From Candidatus Bipolaricaulota bacterium (GTDB lineage: Bacteria > Bipolaricaulota > Bipolaricaulia > Bipolaricaulales > Bipolaricaulaceae), in NCBI GenBank assembly GCA_014360945.1, contig JACIWM010000080.1, forward strand, positions 1-5,089: a stretch of DNA of 5,089 nt. Reading direction: 5' to 3'. Both the position numbers and the translations under genes were made by a program. Below the pieces are notes generated by a model. It saw only the letters and a list, made by a program, of their open reading frames with translations. It made no database searches and was not told the DNA's origin. How positions within the stretch are numbered: the stretch's first letter is position 1; each line of letters begins with the position of its first letter. Positions 1 to 5,089 of the stretch are shown piece by piece.

Positions 1-17
1 TCTGTAAAGAGCAAACT

Positions 18-1097
18 CTAAACTGGGAAATTCTCAACCGCATCAATTATCCTATCAAGGTCGTCCATGGTTAGATTGGGATGTACCGGTAATGACAAGA
101 CCTCCCTAGAGGCCTTCTCAGCCTCTGGACAACTAGCCCCCAAACCAAGATCCTTATATAATGGTTGACGATAAATCGGCCTCGGATAATACACTCCAAA
201 TCCTATACCCTCACCCTTGAGATATTCCATCCACTTTTCCCGGTTTTTAACCCTTACAGTATACTGGTGGAAAACATGCTTCGCATCATCCATCACATAG
301 GGCGTCTCAATATAATCAAGGACTTCAAGGTTCTCTGTTAAGTATTCTGCATTTTTTATCCTTCTATTATTGAATTTTTCAAGTTTTTTAAGTTGGACTA
401 TACCAATAGCGGCGGCTATATCAGTCATCCTAAAATTGTATCCTAGCAGCACATGCTCATAACGTGCACTTTCACCGTGAGATCTTATCATCCTAGCCAG
501 GTGGGCTATATCCTCATCATCAGTTGTTATCATCCCACCCTCCCCCGTGGTAATATTCTTCGTAGGATAAAAGCTGAAACAAGCGATATCAGCTAATGAA
601 CCCACCTTTCTACCATGATATAATGCCCCATGTGCTTGTGCCGCGTCCTCAATAACTATAAGTTCATTATCCTCGCCTATATCATTTATATGGTCCATTT
701 CAGCTGGCTGCCCATAAAGGTGGACAACTATTATAGCCTTCGTATCCTTGGTTATGGCATCCTCTATCTTTTCAGGGTTTATGTTATAGGTCTTGGGGTT
801 TATGTCAACAAAAACCGGCCGAGCCCCAACATAGAGGGCCGCATTCGCCGTGGCAGCGAAACTAAAAGGCGTGGTTATAACTTCATCACCTTTACCCACA
901 CCAGCCGCTAATAATGCAACGTGTAAAGCGGTTGTGCCAGAGCTCGTGGCCACAGCATATCTACTATTAGTGTAATCAGCGAATGCTTTTTCGAATTCTT
1001 CGACTTTGGGGCCTTGGGCGAGGAAACCCGAACGTAATACTTTTACCACTTCTTGGATTTCATCATCTTCTATTATTGGACTTGCAATTGGTATCAT
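18..1097 (-). CDS. DegT/DnrJ/EryC1/StrS family PLP-dependent sugar aminotransferase
   Basis: A 359-residue fold-type I aminotransferase, a normal length for the family. Family members move an amino group, usually from glutamate, to a keto group of a nucleotide-activated sugar in the cytoplasm, supplying amino sugars for glycans or protein glycosylation. Visible motifs, numbered from the chosen start, are the cofactor-phosphate loop SSGTTAL (52-58), TPFSFAAT (76-83), EDAAQAHGA (150-158, with the Asp that pairs with the PLP ring), SFYPTKNITTGEGG (175-188, with K180 as the Schiff-base lysine) and GYNFRMTDIAAAIG (219-232). All key residues are present, so it should be active. I chose the ATG at 1097 because GAGGT (1110-1106) lies 8 bases upstream and the protein then begins MIPIASPII, as in homologues. 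A GTG at 1112 would add five residues and overlap the upstream stop, but has no ribosome binding site. The exact sugar substrate cannot be told from sequence; no dehydratase or glycosyltransferase gene is in view. It is the second gene of a leftward pair. Confidence 0.93.
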   Translation of the reverse strand: MIPIASPIIEDDEIQEVVKVLRSGFLAQGPKVEEFEKAFADYTNSRYAVATSSGTTALHVALLAAGVGKGDEVITTPFSFAATANAALYVGARPVFVDINPKTYNINPEKIEDAITKDTKAIIVVHLYGQPAEMDHINDIGEDNELIVIEDAAQAHGALYHGRKVGSLADIACFSFYPTKNITTGEGGMITTDDEDIAHLARMIRSHGESARYEHVLLGYNFRMTDIAAAIGIVQLKKLEKFNNRRIKNAEYLTENLEVLDYIETPYVMDDAKHVFHQYTVRVKNREKWMEYLKGEGIGFGVYYPRPIYRQPLYKDLGLGASCPEAEKASREVLSLPVHPNLTMDDLDRIIDAVENFPV

Positions 1098-1105
1098 AAT
1101 CCAAA

Positions 1106-1110
1106 ACCTC
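1106..1110 (-). promoter_or_regulatory. Ribosome binding site deciding the aminotransferase start
   Basis: On the minus strand GAGGT lies 8 bases before the ATG at 1097. It overlaps the TGA stop (1111-1109) of the upstream protease gene, so translation of the two genes may be coupled. This site favours ATG 1097 over the overlapping GTG at 1112. Confidence 0.6.
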
Positions 1111-2113
1111 ACTTGAATACTTTAATGACATCTTCTCTCCTATCCCTAAATAATATGAATATTACAAATAGGACAGCCACTAGAAGTATGATAGGCGAAA
1201 GGTAGGGGTTTGGTGGTGTCACTACCAAGGATGGTAGGTTGCCGAGTCCACTGTCAGGTGAATTATGAATTACACCCACATAAAGGTTATTGATGATGTG
1301 GATGCCTACGGCCAATTCTATACCATCATCTGCAAGGGTGATAAGACCTAACATTAAACCTATTATAAATGCGCTTATCACAATAGACAAACTCATCGTT
1401 GGGGTGCTCCCATTCCACCAATGAAGTCCAGCGAATATCAATGAATTCGCAACCAAGGCCAAGAATGGACTTTTTGATAAGAGTCCAAGAGCTTGTAAAA
1501 GATATCCTCTGAAAAAAACCTCTTCAAAGGATGCTTGTATCGGGAATACAATAAGGGCTATCACAGATAATAATAGGAAACTTCGGGGTTCGAATGAAAA
1601 TTTAAAAGATTCAGGGCTTAACATGAAATATATGATATCTAGCACTGACATTATCAAAAACCATACAATAGCACCTCTAACCATCCTCCTCCAATCAATT
1701 TCTCGACCAGTATTTATAAGGGATTTGAAGCTTCTATTATGTAGGAACCTCACAGATAAATAAAGGAATATATAAGCTACACAGAACACCATACCAGCGA
1801 TTACAAGCAGCCAAAACGGATTAAACAATATACTATAAACATCCAATGTCATATCAGATAAAAAGAGAAAGATCCCAAGGAATATGCCTAATATTATCCC
1901 CACGAGGATGCTGGAGCCTCCAAGGGTTAATATTATAGTTAGAATATACCTCCATGGACTATTATTACCCTTCCTAGCATTAAATAAAAATCTGGGCCTA
2001 TCATAGGCCTGGTCCCCTAATCTTTTGCCGCAGGAAATGCAAAATCTGGCACTTCCCCTATTTAAGGTTCCACACCATGGACAAATCACCCTCAAATCCC
2101 TACCTGGAACCAT
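1109..2113 (-). CDS. Zinc-ribbon CPBP (Abi) family intramembrane metalloprotease
   Basis: A 334-residue membrane protein. Residues 11-28 hold a zinc ribbon, CPWC then CISC (C11, C14, C25, C28), followed by a short charged linker and about eight hydrophobic segments (roughly 57-85, 101-121, 147-164, 177-194, 215-231, 242-260, 265-282, 306-323). The CPBP signature is complete: EEVFFR (E197, E198, R202), FAGLH (F227, H231) and HIINN (H272, N276). These correspond to the metal-binding and catalytic residues of the Rce1-like glutamate intramembrane proteases. Family members cleave proteins within membranes; roles range from CAAX processing to peptide self-immunity, and none can be assigned here. 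I chose the ATG at 2113 because GGGGTG sits 4 bases upstream. ATG 2125 is possible. The longer open frame back to 2224 would add an unlikely hydrophobic leader and run through the divergent promoter into trm1. It lies 11 bases upstream of the aminotransferase gene and is probably cotranscribed with it. Confidence 0.9.
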   Translation of the reverse strand: MVPGRDLRVICPWCGTLNRGSARFCISCGKRLGDQAYDRPRFLFNARKGNNSPWRYILTIILTLGGSSILVGIILGIFLGIFLFLSDMTLDVYSILFNPFWLLVIAGMVFCVAYIFLYLSVRFLHNRSFKSLINTGREIDWRRMVRGAIVWFLIMSVLDIIYFMLSPESFKFSFEPRSFLLLSVIALIVFPIQASFEEVFFRGYLLQALGLLSKSPFLALVANSLIFAGLHWWNGSTPTMSLSIVISAFIIGLMLGLITLADDGIELAVGIHIINNLYVGVIHNSPDSGLGNLPSLVVTPPNPYLSPIILLVAVLFVIFILFRDRREDVIKVFK

Positions 2114-2151
2114 GATACACCCCATATGTTCTTTGTTAATTACCCTTATTC

Positions 2152-2178
2152 TTAAAAGTATAAAGATTTTCTTATATA
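2152..2178. promoter_or_regulatory. Divergent archaeal promoter region between the CPBP protease gene and trm1
   Basis: The 70 bases between the two divergent ATGs (2113 and 2184) are AT-rich and hold TATA-like elements on both strands. On the plus strand TTAAAAGTATAAAG (2152-2165) ends about 19 bases before the trm1 ATG. With the usual archaeal spacing this places transcription start at or very near the ATG. On the minus strand CTTTATAC (2165-2158) would start transcription near 2135, giving a leader of about 20 bases for the protease gene. A second box, CTTATATA (2171-2178), also exists but would place a plus-strand start inside trm1. The motifs are seen directly; the start sites are inferred from average spacing. 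Confidence 0.5.
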
Positions 2179-2183
2179 GTAAT

Positions 2184-3326
2184 ATGAGAGTGAATGAAGG
2201 CAGAGTAACAATCAAAATCCCCAATTTCGATAAGGTTTCCTCAAAGGCCCCAGTATTCTATAATCCTATTATGGAGCTTAACAGGGACATTTCAGTCCTG
2301 GCAATTCAACAATTCCAAAAAGAGAGAAAATCCAGGATAAAAATAGCCGATCTCTTCGCTGGTAGTGGTATAAGGGGTATAAGATATCGACTTGAAATAG
2401 AAGGAACTGAGAGGGTCTTGGCCAATGACATAAACCCAACAGCAGTGGAATTCATAAAAAGGAACAGCGAACTCAACAAAGCCCCCATTGACATAACAAT
2501 GGAAGATGCCAACATCCTACTCCGGAAAAATAAGGGTGCGTTTGATGTTGTCGACATAGACCCCTTTGGCACACCATCCCCTTTTATAGAATCAGCTGGT
2601 TATTCCCTTAAAGATGGTTCATTATTATGTGTCACGGCAACAGACACTTCTAGTCTCTGCGGCACATACAAGAAACCTTGTATAAGAAAATATAACGCAG
2701 TACCCTTAAAGACAGAATACTGCCATGAAAATGGTCTGAGGATACTGGCAGGTTTCATAAGCCTAACCCTTGCAAAGTATAAAAAATATATCAAGGCAAG
2801 ATTAGCTTATAGTAGCCAACATTATATGCGCCTCTACTTAGAAATCGGCAAAGGAGCATCCAAAACAGATAAATCACTCAAAGATAATATTGGATTCATC
2901 TACCATTGCCACAATTGTCTATTCCGAAGCCTAGAACATGGCATGCTCCCCATCCTGCCAAGAGAATGCCCCCAATGCAGTGGAAAATTAGATTTTAGCG
3001 GCCCCCTCTGGATAGGTGAATTAGAGGATGAAAATTTCATCAAGGGTATGATAAGATCGCTACCAGAGAAAAAATTGAACAAGAAAAAAAATATCCTAAA
3101 ATTATTAAAACTTTTAAAAGGCGAAAGTGGGATGCCCCCAACATTCTATGATACCCATAAAATCTGCAGCAAAATGAGAATAAGCGCCCCACCCCTCAAA
3201 AAAATCATGAAAACACTACAAGAAAAAGGTTTTAAGGCAACTCGAAGCCACTGCAAAGCCACTGGCATAAAAACCAACGCCCCAATAATAAAATTAAAAG
3301 AATCAATCAAAGAAGTCTATTCATAA
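2184..3326 (+). CDS. trm1: tRNA (guanine(26)-N(2))-dimethyltransferase Trm1
   Basis: A 380-residue class I SAM-dependent methyltransferase that makes m2,2G at position 26, the hinge between the D and anticodon stems of tRNA, in the cytoplasm. The length matches archaeal Trm1 proteins of about 380 residues. In order it shows the N-terminal EGRVTIKIP segment, FYNPIMELNRD (25-35), the SAM loop DLFAGSGIRGIR (56-67), the acidic motif ANDINP (80-85), the catalytic motif DIDPFGTPSPF (124-134), TATDTSSLCG (151-160) and a C-terminal four-cysteine zinc site (C242, C245, C262, C265). FYDTH (321-325) and ATGIKTNAP (359-367) match the conserved C-terminal domain. I chose the ATG at 2184 because the conserved EG(R/K)xxIxIP segment follows at once. 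Extending upstream to 2025 would run through the promoter and into the divergent protease gene. No ribosome binding site is visible, which fits a leaderless message. The last 10 bases overlap the end of the convergent gene. Confidence 0.96.
   Translation: MRVNEGRVTIKIPNFDKVSSKAPVFYNPIMELNRDISVLAIQQFQKERKSRIKIADLFAGSGIRGIRYRLEIEGTERVLANDINPTAVEFIKRNSELNKAPIDITMEDANILLRKNKGAFDVVDIDPFGTPSPFIESAGYSLKDGSLLCVTATDTSSLCGTYKKPCIRKYNAVPLKTEYCHENGLRILAGFISLTLAKYKKYIKARLAYSSQHYMRLYLEIGKGASKTDKSLKDNIGFIYHCHNCLFRSLEHGMLPILPRECPQCSGKLDFSGPLWIGELEDENFIKGMIRSLPEKKLNKKKNILKLLKLLKGESGMPPTFYDTHKICSKMRISAPPLKKIMKTLQEKGFKATRSHCKATGIKTNAPIIKLKESIKEVYS
3288..3308 (-). terminator. Possible U-rich terminator for the tyrosine-rich protein gene
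   Basis: Just past the stop codon of the leftward gene, on the minus strand, lies a T-rich stretch (TTCTTTTAATTTTATTATT) with no hairpin. It falls inside the 3' end of trm1. Archaeal terminators are often plain U-tracts, so this is possible, but the region is generally AT-rich and the call is weak. Confidence 0.25.
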
Positions 3327-4003
3327 TCCAACATGCTATGAGTATAATAATATTGTAAGGCTTCCGCATTTTTAATTTCAAAATTACGATAAGGATTATA
3401 AATGTATGGATAAAAGAAACCCTCAACTACATAATAATATGCCGCCAATGGCCCGTATCGGCTCCGTAGTATATGATAATATAATGGGAAGCCACAACCC
3501 TGGTTTATTATGATATCACCATCCCTTACCGTGCCATGATAGACAAGTGGTATGGGACCCTCCTGGCCATTCTCCTTCGCACGTTCCATGATATAGGCCA
3601 AGGCTTCATCTAACGTTTGAAATTCTATCCCATCAGTTCTATAAGTCCATTTGTCGGCTGGCACGCCATTAATTCCCTCATCCCACACTTCACTCCAGTT
3701 TATCCTTGTGGTGTATGGTTTTTTCTCTACATAGGCTAGTTGTAGTATTAGGATGTCTCCTTCCATGTAGCTGCGATAATTGGAGGATCCACCATAATGT
3801 ACTACAAGGGCGCATTTAGACCCATGAGACCTCGCATACTCAGCAAGTAACCTGGAATGCGGATGACCAGGGTACATGTCAGGATTGGCCAATTTAACAA
3901 AAGCTAACCTACCAAGAGGCTCAAACTCCCCATTAGCTGTCGTGAAATGCACATATCCCACAAAGATTATGACTAGAATGATGAAAATCGCAGCTTTCTT
4001 CAT
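3317..4003 (-). CDS. Unrecognised exported or membrane-anchored tyrosine-rich protein
   Basis: A 228-residue protein I do not recognise. Two lysines and an uninterrupted hydrophobic stretch (residues 4-20) form a signal peptide or N-terminal anchor; TTANG (21-25) could be a cleavage site, so the remainder is probably outside the cytoplasmic membrane. It is not a lipoprotein, since no cysteine follows the hydrophobic stretch. The rest looks globular: a beta-like segment GSKCALVVHYGG (61-72), hydrophobic strand DILILQLAYV (83-92), an acidic helix around 130-145 and VRDGDIIINQGCG (159-171). It has two cysteines (C64, C170), which could pair. The C-terminal 58 residues contain 14 tyrosines. The start at ATG 4003 is supported by AGGGTGG 4 bases upstream. 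It appears to be a single gene with its own promoter, divergent from the DUF4013 gene and overlapping the trm1 end by 10 bases. An internal 125-base stretch (residues 61-102) recurs at the window's right end. A surface or envelope role is only an inference. Confidence 0.85.
   Translation of the reverse strand: MKKAAIFIILVIIFVGYVHFTTANGEFEPLGRLAFVKLANPDMYPGHPHSRLLAEYARSHGSKCALVVHYGGSSNYRSYMEGDILILQLAYVEKKPYTTRINWSEVWDEGINGVPADKWTYRTDGIEFQTLDEALAYIMERAKENGQEGPIPLVYHGTVRDGDIIINQGCGFPLYYHILRSRYGPLAAYYYVVEGFFYPYIYNPYRNFEIKNAEALQYYYTHSMLDYE
3699..3823 (+). repeat. 125-base direct repeat, copy 1 (inside the tyrosine-rich protein gene)
   Basis: This stretch is identical, base for base, to 4965-5089 in the same orientation, an offset of 1266. 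On the minus strand it encodes residues 61-102 of the unrecognised protein, from GSKCALVV to TTRI plus part of the next codon. Identity stops at 3698 (G here, C in the other copy). On the other side copy 1 continues, but copy 2 is cut by the window edge, so the true length may be greater. Confidence 0.97.
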
Positions 4004-4007
4004 TAGG

Positions 4008-4014
4008 CCACCCT
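4008..4014 (-). promoter_or_regulatory. Ribosome binding site of the tyrosine-rich protein gene
   Basis: AGGGTGG on the minus strand ends 4 bases before the ATG at 4003. It resembles the GGTG-type sites of Methanobacteriales and supports the chosen start. Confidence 0.6.
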
Positions 4015-4060
4015 ATAGACTCTAAAGTATCCTCTAAACTATACCTTCCCGGATGTTATT

Positions 4061-4076
4061 CTATATAAATTTTTGC
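4061..4076 (-). promoter_or_regulatory. Archaeal promoter of the tyrosine-rich protein gene
   Basis: On the minus strand GCAAAAATTTATATAG contains a TATA box (TTTATATA, 4069-4062) preceded by an A-rich BRE-like stretch. Transcription would start about 25 bases downstream, near 4040, leaving a leader of roughly 35-40 bases that includes the ribosome binding site. No other strong box is nearer the gene on this strand. Confidence 0.55.
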
Positions 4077-4148
4077 AAAAAATATCTTTATCTCATCTTT
4101 GACTAGATTTGTAAACTTTACTCAGAAAATAGGAGAAATACGAGTGAC

Positions 4149-4159
4149 CTATATATAAT
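4149..4159 (+). promoter_or_regulatory. Archaeal promoter of the DUF4013 gene
   Basis: CTATATATAAT begins about 60 bases before the GTG start at 4213. Usual spacing puts transcription start near 4178, giving a leader of about 35 bases that carries a T7 tract and the ribosome binding site. The region between this box and the divergent one (4077-4148) is AT-rich, and I see no further recognisable element in it. Confidence 0.5.
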
Positions 4160-4175
4160 ATTAAATTGAATATTA
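4156..4175. repeat. Short inverted repeat beside the DUF4013 TATA box
   Basis: TAATATT (4156-4162) and AATATTA (4169-4175) are perfect inverted 7-base arms around the 6-base spacer AAATTG. The pair overlaps the end of the TATA box and reaches the predicted transcription start, where an archaeal repressor would bind. It is entirely A/T in the arms and could arise by chance in this AT-rich stretch. Confidence 0.3.
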
Positions 4176-4198
4176 AAAAATTGTATGGTTTTTTTCTT

Positions 4199-4206
4199 GG
4201 GAGGTG
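4199..4206 (+). promoter_or_regulatory. Strong ribosome binding site setting a GTG start for the DUF4013 gene
   Basis: GGGAGGTG matches the archaeal 16S anti-Shine-Dalgarno very well. It lies 6 bases before GTG 4213 and 4 bases before an overlapping ATG at 4211. The ATG frame closes after seven codons (TAA at 4232-4234), so the GTG is the real gene start. Confidence 0.75.
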
Positions 4207-4212
4207 TGAAAT

Positions 4213-4920
4213 GTGGATATTGGCGAAATTATAAGTGACTCAGTCAAGTACCCGATATCGGATTGGAAAAAACTTTTAACACTTGGAATACTGTTTCTAT
4301 TAAGCTTCCTATTGATCCCAGTGTTTCTTGCTATAGGGTACGCCTTCAGGGCCCTTAAAGCCACAATAGCCGGTTTCGATGAGCTTCCAGAGTTCGATGA
4401 ATGGGGTGAAATGTTCATTGATGGAGTTAAAGTCTTTGTTGTCACTATAGCCTATATGATAATACCATTGATAATCATATTTGCTGGTATTTTCACGGGA
4501 CCATATGTATATGGTCCAACTCTAACAGATGTACCATTGCTCCTACAAGCTGGTGGCAGTATTAAGATAGTAGGGTTCATCGTTGCCATCATATTCGGGT
4601 TATTATTAACAATCGCAATAGCCCATATGGCATTCAATGACGGCCAACTTGGAGCAGCATTCCGAATCAATGAAATATTAGATGTCATAGCAGACATCGG
4701 ATGGGCGGACTATATCATTTGGTACATTGTAGTTATAATCGTTTTTTGGATAATCGGTTCCATAGCAAGCTCAGTCATAGGCTTGATATCACATTCAATA
4801 GGTTTCAGAGCCTCTTTGGTTGGTTCAGCCGTCGGTTATATATTATTATCCCTCTTCGTGTATCCTTATCTCAGCCTATTCTATTTCAGAGCTCTTGGCC
4901 TCCGATACGCTTATCAATAA
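4213..4920 (+). CDS. DUF4013 family integral membrane protein
   Basis: A 235-residue membrane protein of unknown function. It has the DUF4013 hallmarks: the N-terminal MDIGEIISDSVKYPISDWKK, the first membrane segment (22-43), then GYAFRALKATIAGFDELPEF (42-61) with DEWGEMFIDGVKVFVV after it. Further hydrophobic segments lie at about 73-93, 117-139, 167-192 and 202-226, giving around five membrane passes. It has no signal peptide, enzymatic motif or cysteine. The family is abundant, often in several copies, in methanogens, and is thought to be structural or envelope-linked, but no biochemical role is established as far as I know. Translation starts at GTG behind a near-ideal ribosome binding site; starting there preserves the conserved N-terminus. 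It is transcribed alone from its own promoter, divergent from the tyrosine-rich protein gene, and is followed by a pyrimidine tract. It is full length and unbroken. Confidence 0.9.
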   Translation: MDIGEIISDSVKYPISDWKKLLTLGILFLLSFLLIPVFLAIGYAFRALKATIAGFDELPEFDEWGEMFIDGVKVFVVTIAYMIIPLIIIFAGIFTGPYVYGPTLTDVPLLLQAGGSIKIVGFIVAIIFGLLLTIAIAHMAFNDGQLGAAFRINEILDVIADIGWADYIIWYIVVIIVFWIIGSIASSVIGLISHSIGFRASLVGSAVGYILLSLFVYPYLSLFYFRALGLRYAYQ

Positions 4921-4923
4921 CTA

Positions 4924-4943
4924 CCCTCTTTTTTCTTCTTTTT
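4924..4943 (+). terminator. Pyrimidine/U-tract terminator of the DUF4013 gene
   Basis: Four bases after the TAA stop is an unbroken pyrimidine run with T6 (4929-4934) and T5 (4939-4943) and no hairpin before it. This is the form of intrinsic terminator seen in archaea. The G7 run that follows directly (4944-4950) is unusual and may mark a sequence join. Confidence 0.5.
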
Positions 4944-4964
4944 GGGGGGGCGATTCGCACTGGC

Positions 4965-5089
4965 TTTATCCTTGTGGTGTATGGTTTTTTCTCTACATAG
5001 GCTAGTTGTAGTATTAGGATGTCTCCTTCCATGTAGCTGCGATAATTGGAGGATCCACCATAATGTACTACAAGGGCGCATTTAGACCC
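4965..5089 (+). repeat. 125-base direct repeat, copy 2, cut by the window edge
   Basis: Exact copy of 3699-3823, same orientation, with no mismatch over the 125 bases visible. It begins abruptly: 4951-4964 shows no clear match to the sequence flanking copy 1. It runs to the last base, so its right-hand limit is unknown. It may be an assembly join at a contig end or a real duplication. Confidence 0.97.
4965..5089 (-). pseudogene. Partial internal fragment of the tyrosine-rich exported protein gene
   Basis: On the minus strand the repeat encodes residues 61-102 of the unrecognised protein in an open frame, identical to the intact gene. Past 4965 the frame leaves the homology at the codon for N102 (lysine here) and reads a lysine/arginine-rich tail through the terminator tract and the DUF4013 3' end to a TGA at 4888-4886. 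The conserved C-terminal 126 residues are therefore missing. The N-terminal side lies beyond the window. If real, this is a truncated second copy; if the join is artificial, no gene exists here. Confidence 0.4.

Noticed and set aside
630..911. A 93-codon open frame on the plus strand.
   Set aside because: It is antisense to the well-supported aminotransferase, has no ribosome binding site that I see, and its product resembles nothing known.
1109..2113. CPBP/Abi protein as evidence for a phage-abortive-infection or bacteriocin-immunity system.
   Set aside because: The Abi name is historical. No toxin, bacteriocin, restriction or other defence gene is nearby, and CPBP proteases are common in these archaea outside defence loci.
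2025..2183. Upstream extension of the trm1 frame to an ATG at 2025, adding 53 residues.
   Set aside because: The extension is antisense to the zinc ribbon of the protease, crosses the promoter region, and precedes the point where Trm1 homologues begin.
2114..2224. Upstream extension of the protease frame to ATG 2224, giving an extra hydrophobic N-terminal segment.
   Set aside because: It would overlap trm1 and its promoter. The ATG at 2113 has a ribosome binding site and starts just before the zinc ribbon.
4498..4517. Near-perfect palindrome with 9-base arms (GGACCATAT, GT, ATATGGTCC) that might be a hairpin or operator.
   Set aside because: It lies in the middle of the DUF4013 coding region and is explained by the mirror-like peptide GPYVYGP in a loop after a membrane segment.
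4701..5005. Two plus-strand open frames (4701-5000 and 4820-5005) running past the DUF4013 stop.
   Set aside because: Both are shadow frames of the DUF4013 gene that continue through the terminator tract and into the repeated segment. Neither has protein-like features of its own.
1..5089. Possible circular element suggested by a repeat at the end of the sequence.
   Set aside because: The repeated segment matches an internal position (3699-3823), not the left end, so there is no terminal-overlap evidence for a circle. No replication or integrase gene is present.

Overview
The window looks archaeal and most likely comes from a methanogen of the order Methanobacteriales (Methanobacterium or Methanothermobacter type). 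Four things point there: an archaeal-type Trm1 tRNA methyltransferase, a DUF4013 membrane protein whose N-terminus (MDIGEII.DS..YP.SDWKK) I know mainly from that order, archaeal TATA boxes instead of -35/-10 promoters, and strong GGAGGTG/GGTG ribosome binding sites. Ile-ATA and Arg-AGG/AGA codons are common, as in those genomes. The genus cannot be fixed from the sequence alone.

Layout, left to right. A leftward pair covers 18-2113. The upstream gene encodes a membrane protein with an N-terminal four-cysteine zinc ribbon followed by a CPBP (Abi) intramembrane protease domain. The downstream gene, 11 bases further on, encodes a PLP-dependent DegT/DnrJ/EryC1/StrS sugar aminotransferase. A 70-base divergent promoter region separates this pair from trm1 (2184-3326, rightward), which makes N2,N2-dimethylguanosine at position 26 of tRNA and appears to be read from a leaderless or nearly leaderless mRNA. 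The end of trm1 overlaps, tail to tail by 10 bases, a leftward gene (3317-4003) for an exported or membrane-anchored tyrosine-rich protein that I do not recognise. A 209-base divergent intergenic region with one promoter on each strand leads to a rightward DUF4013 integral membrane protein gene (4213-4920), followed by a pyrimidine-rich terminator-like tract.

The most unusual signal is at the right edge. The last 125 bases (4965-5089) are an exact direct copy of 3699-3823, an internal piece of the unknown exported-protein gene. The copy starts abruptly 14 bases after a run of seven G that follows the terminator tract, and runs to the window edge. It is either an assembly join at a contig end or a very recent partial duplication; I favour the first.

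The genes do not form one obvious pathway. The zinc-ribbon protease and aminotransferase pair is the only likely operon. trm1 is housekeeping, and the other two are envelope or membrane genes of unknown role. I see no convincing new defence or mobile system, no CRISPR array, no transposase and no RNA gene.
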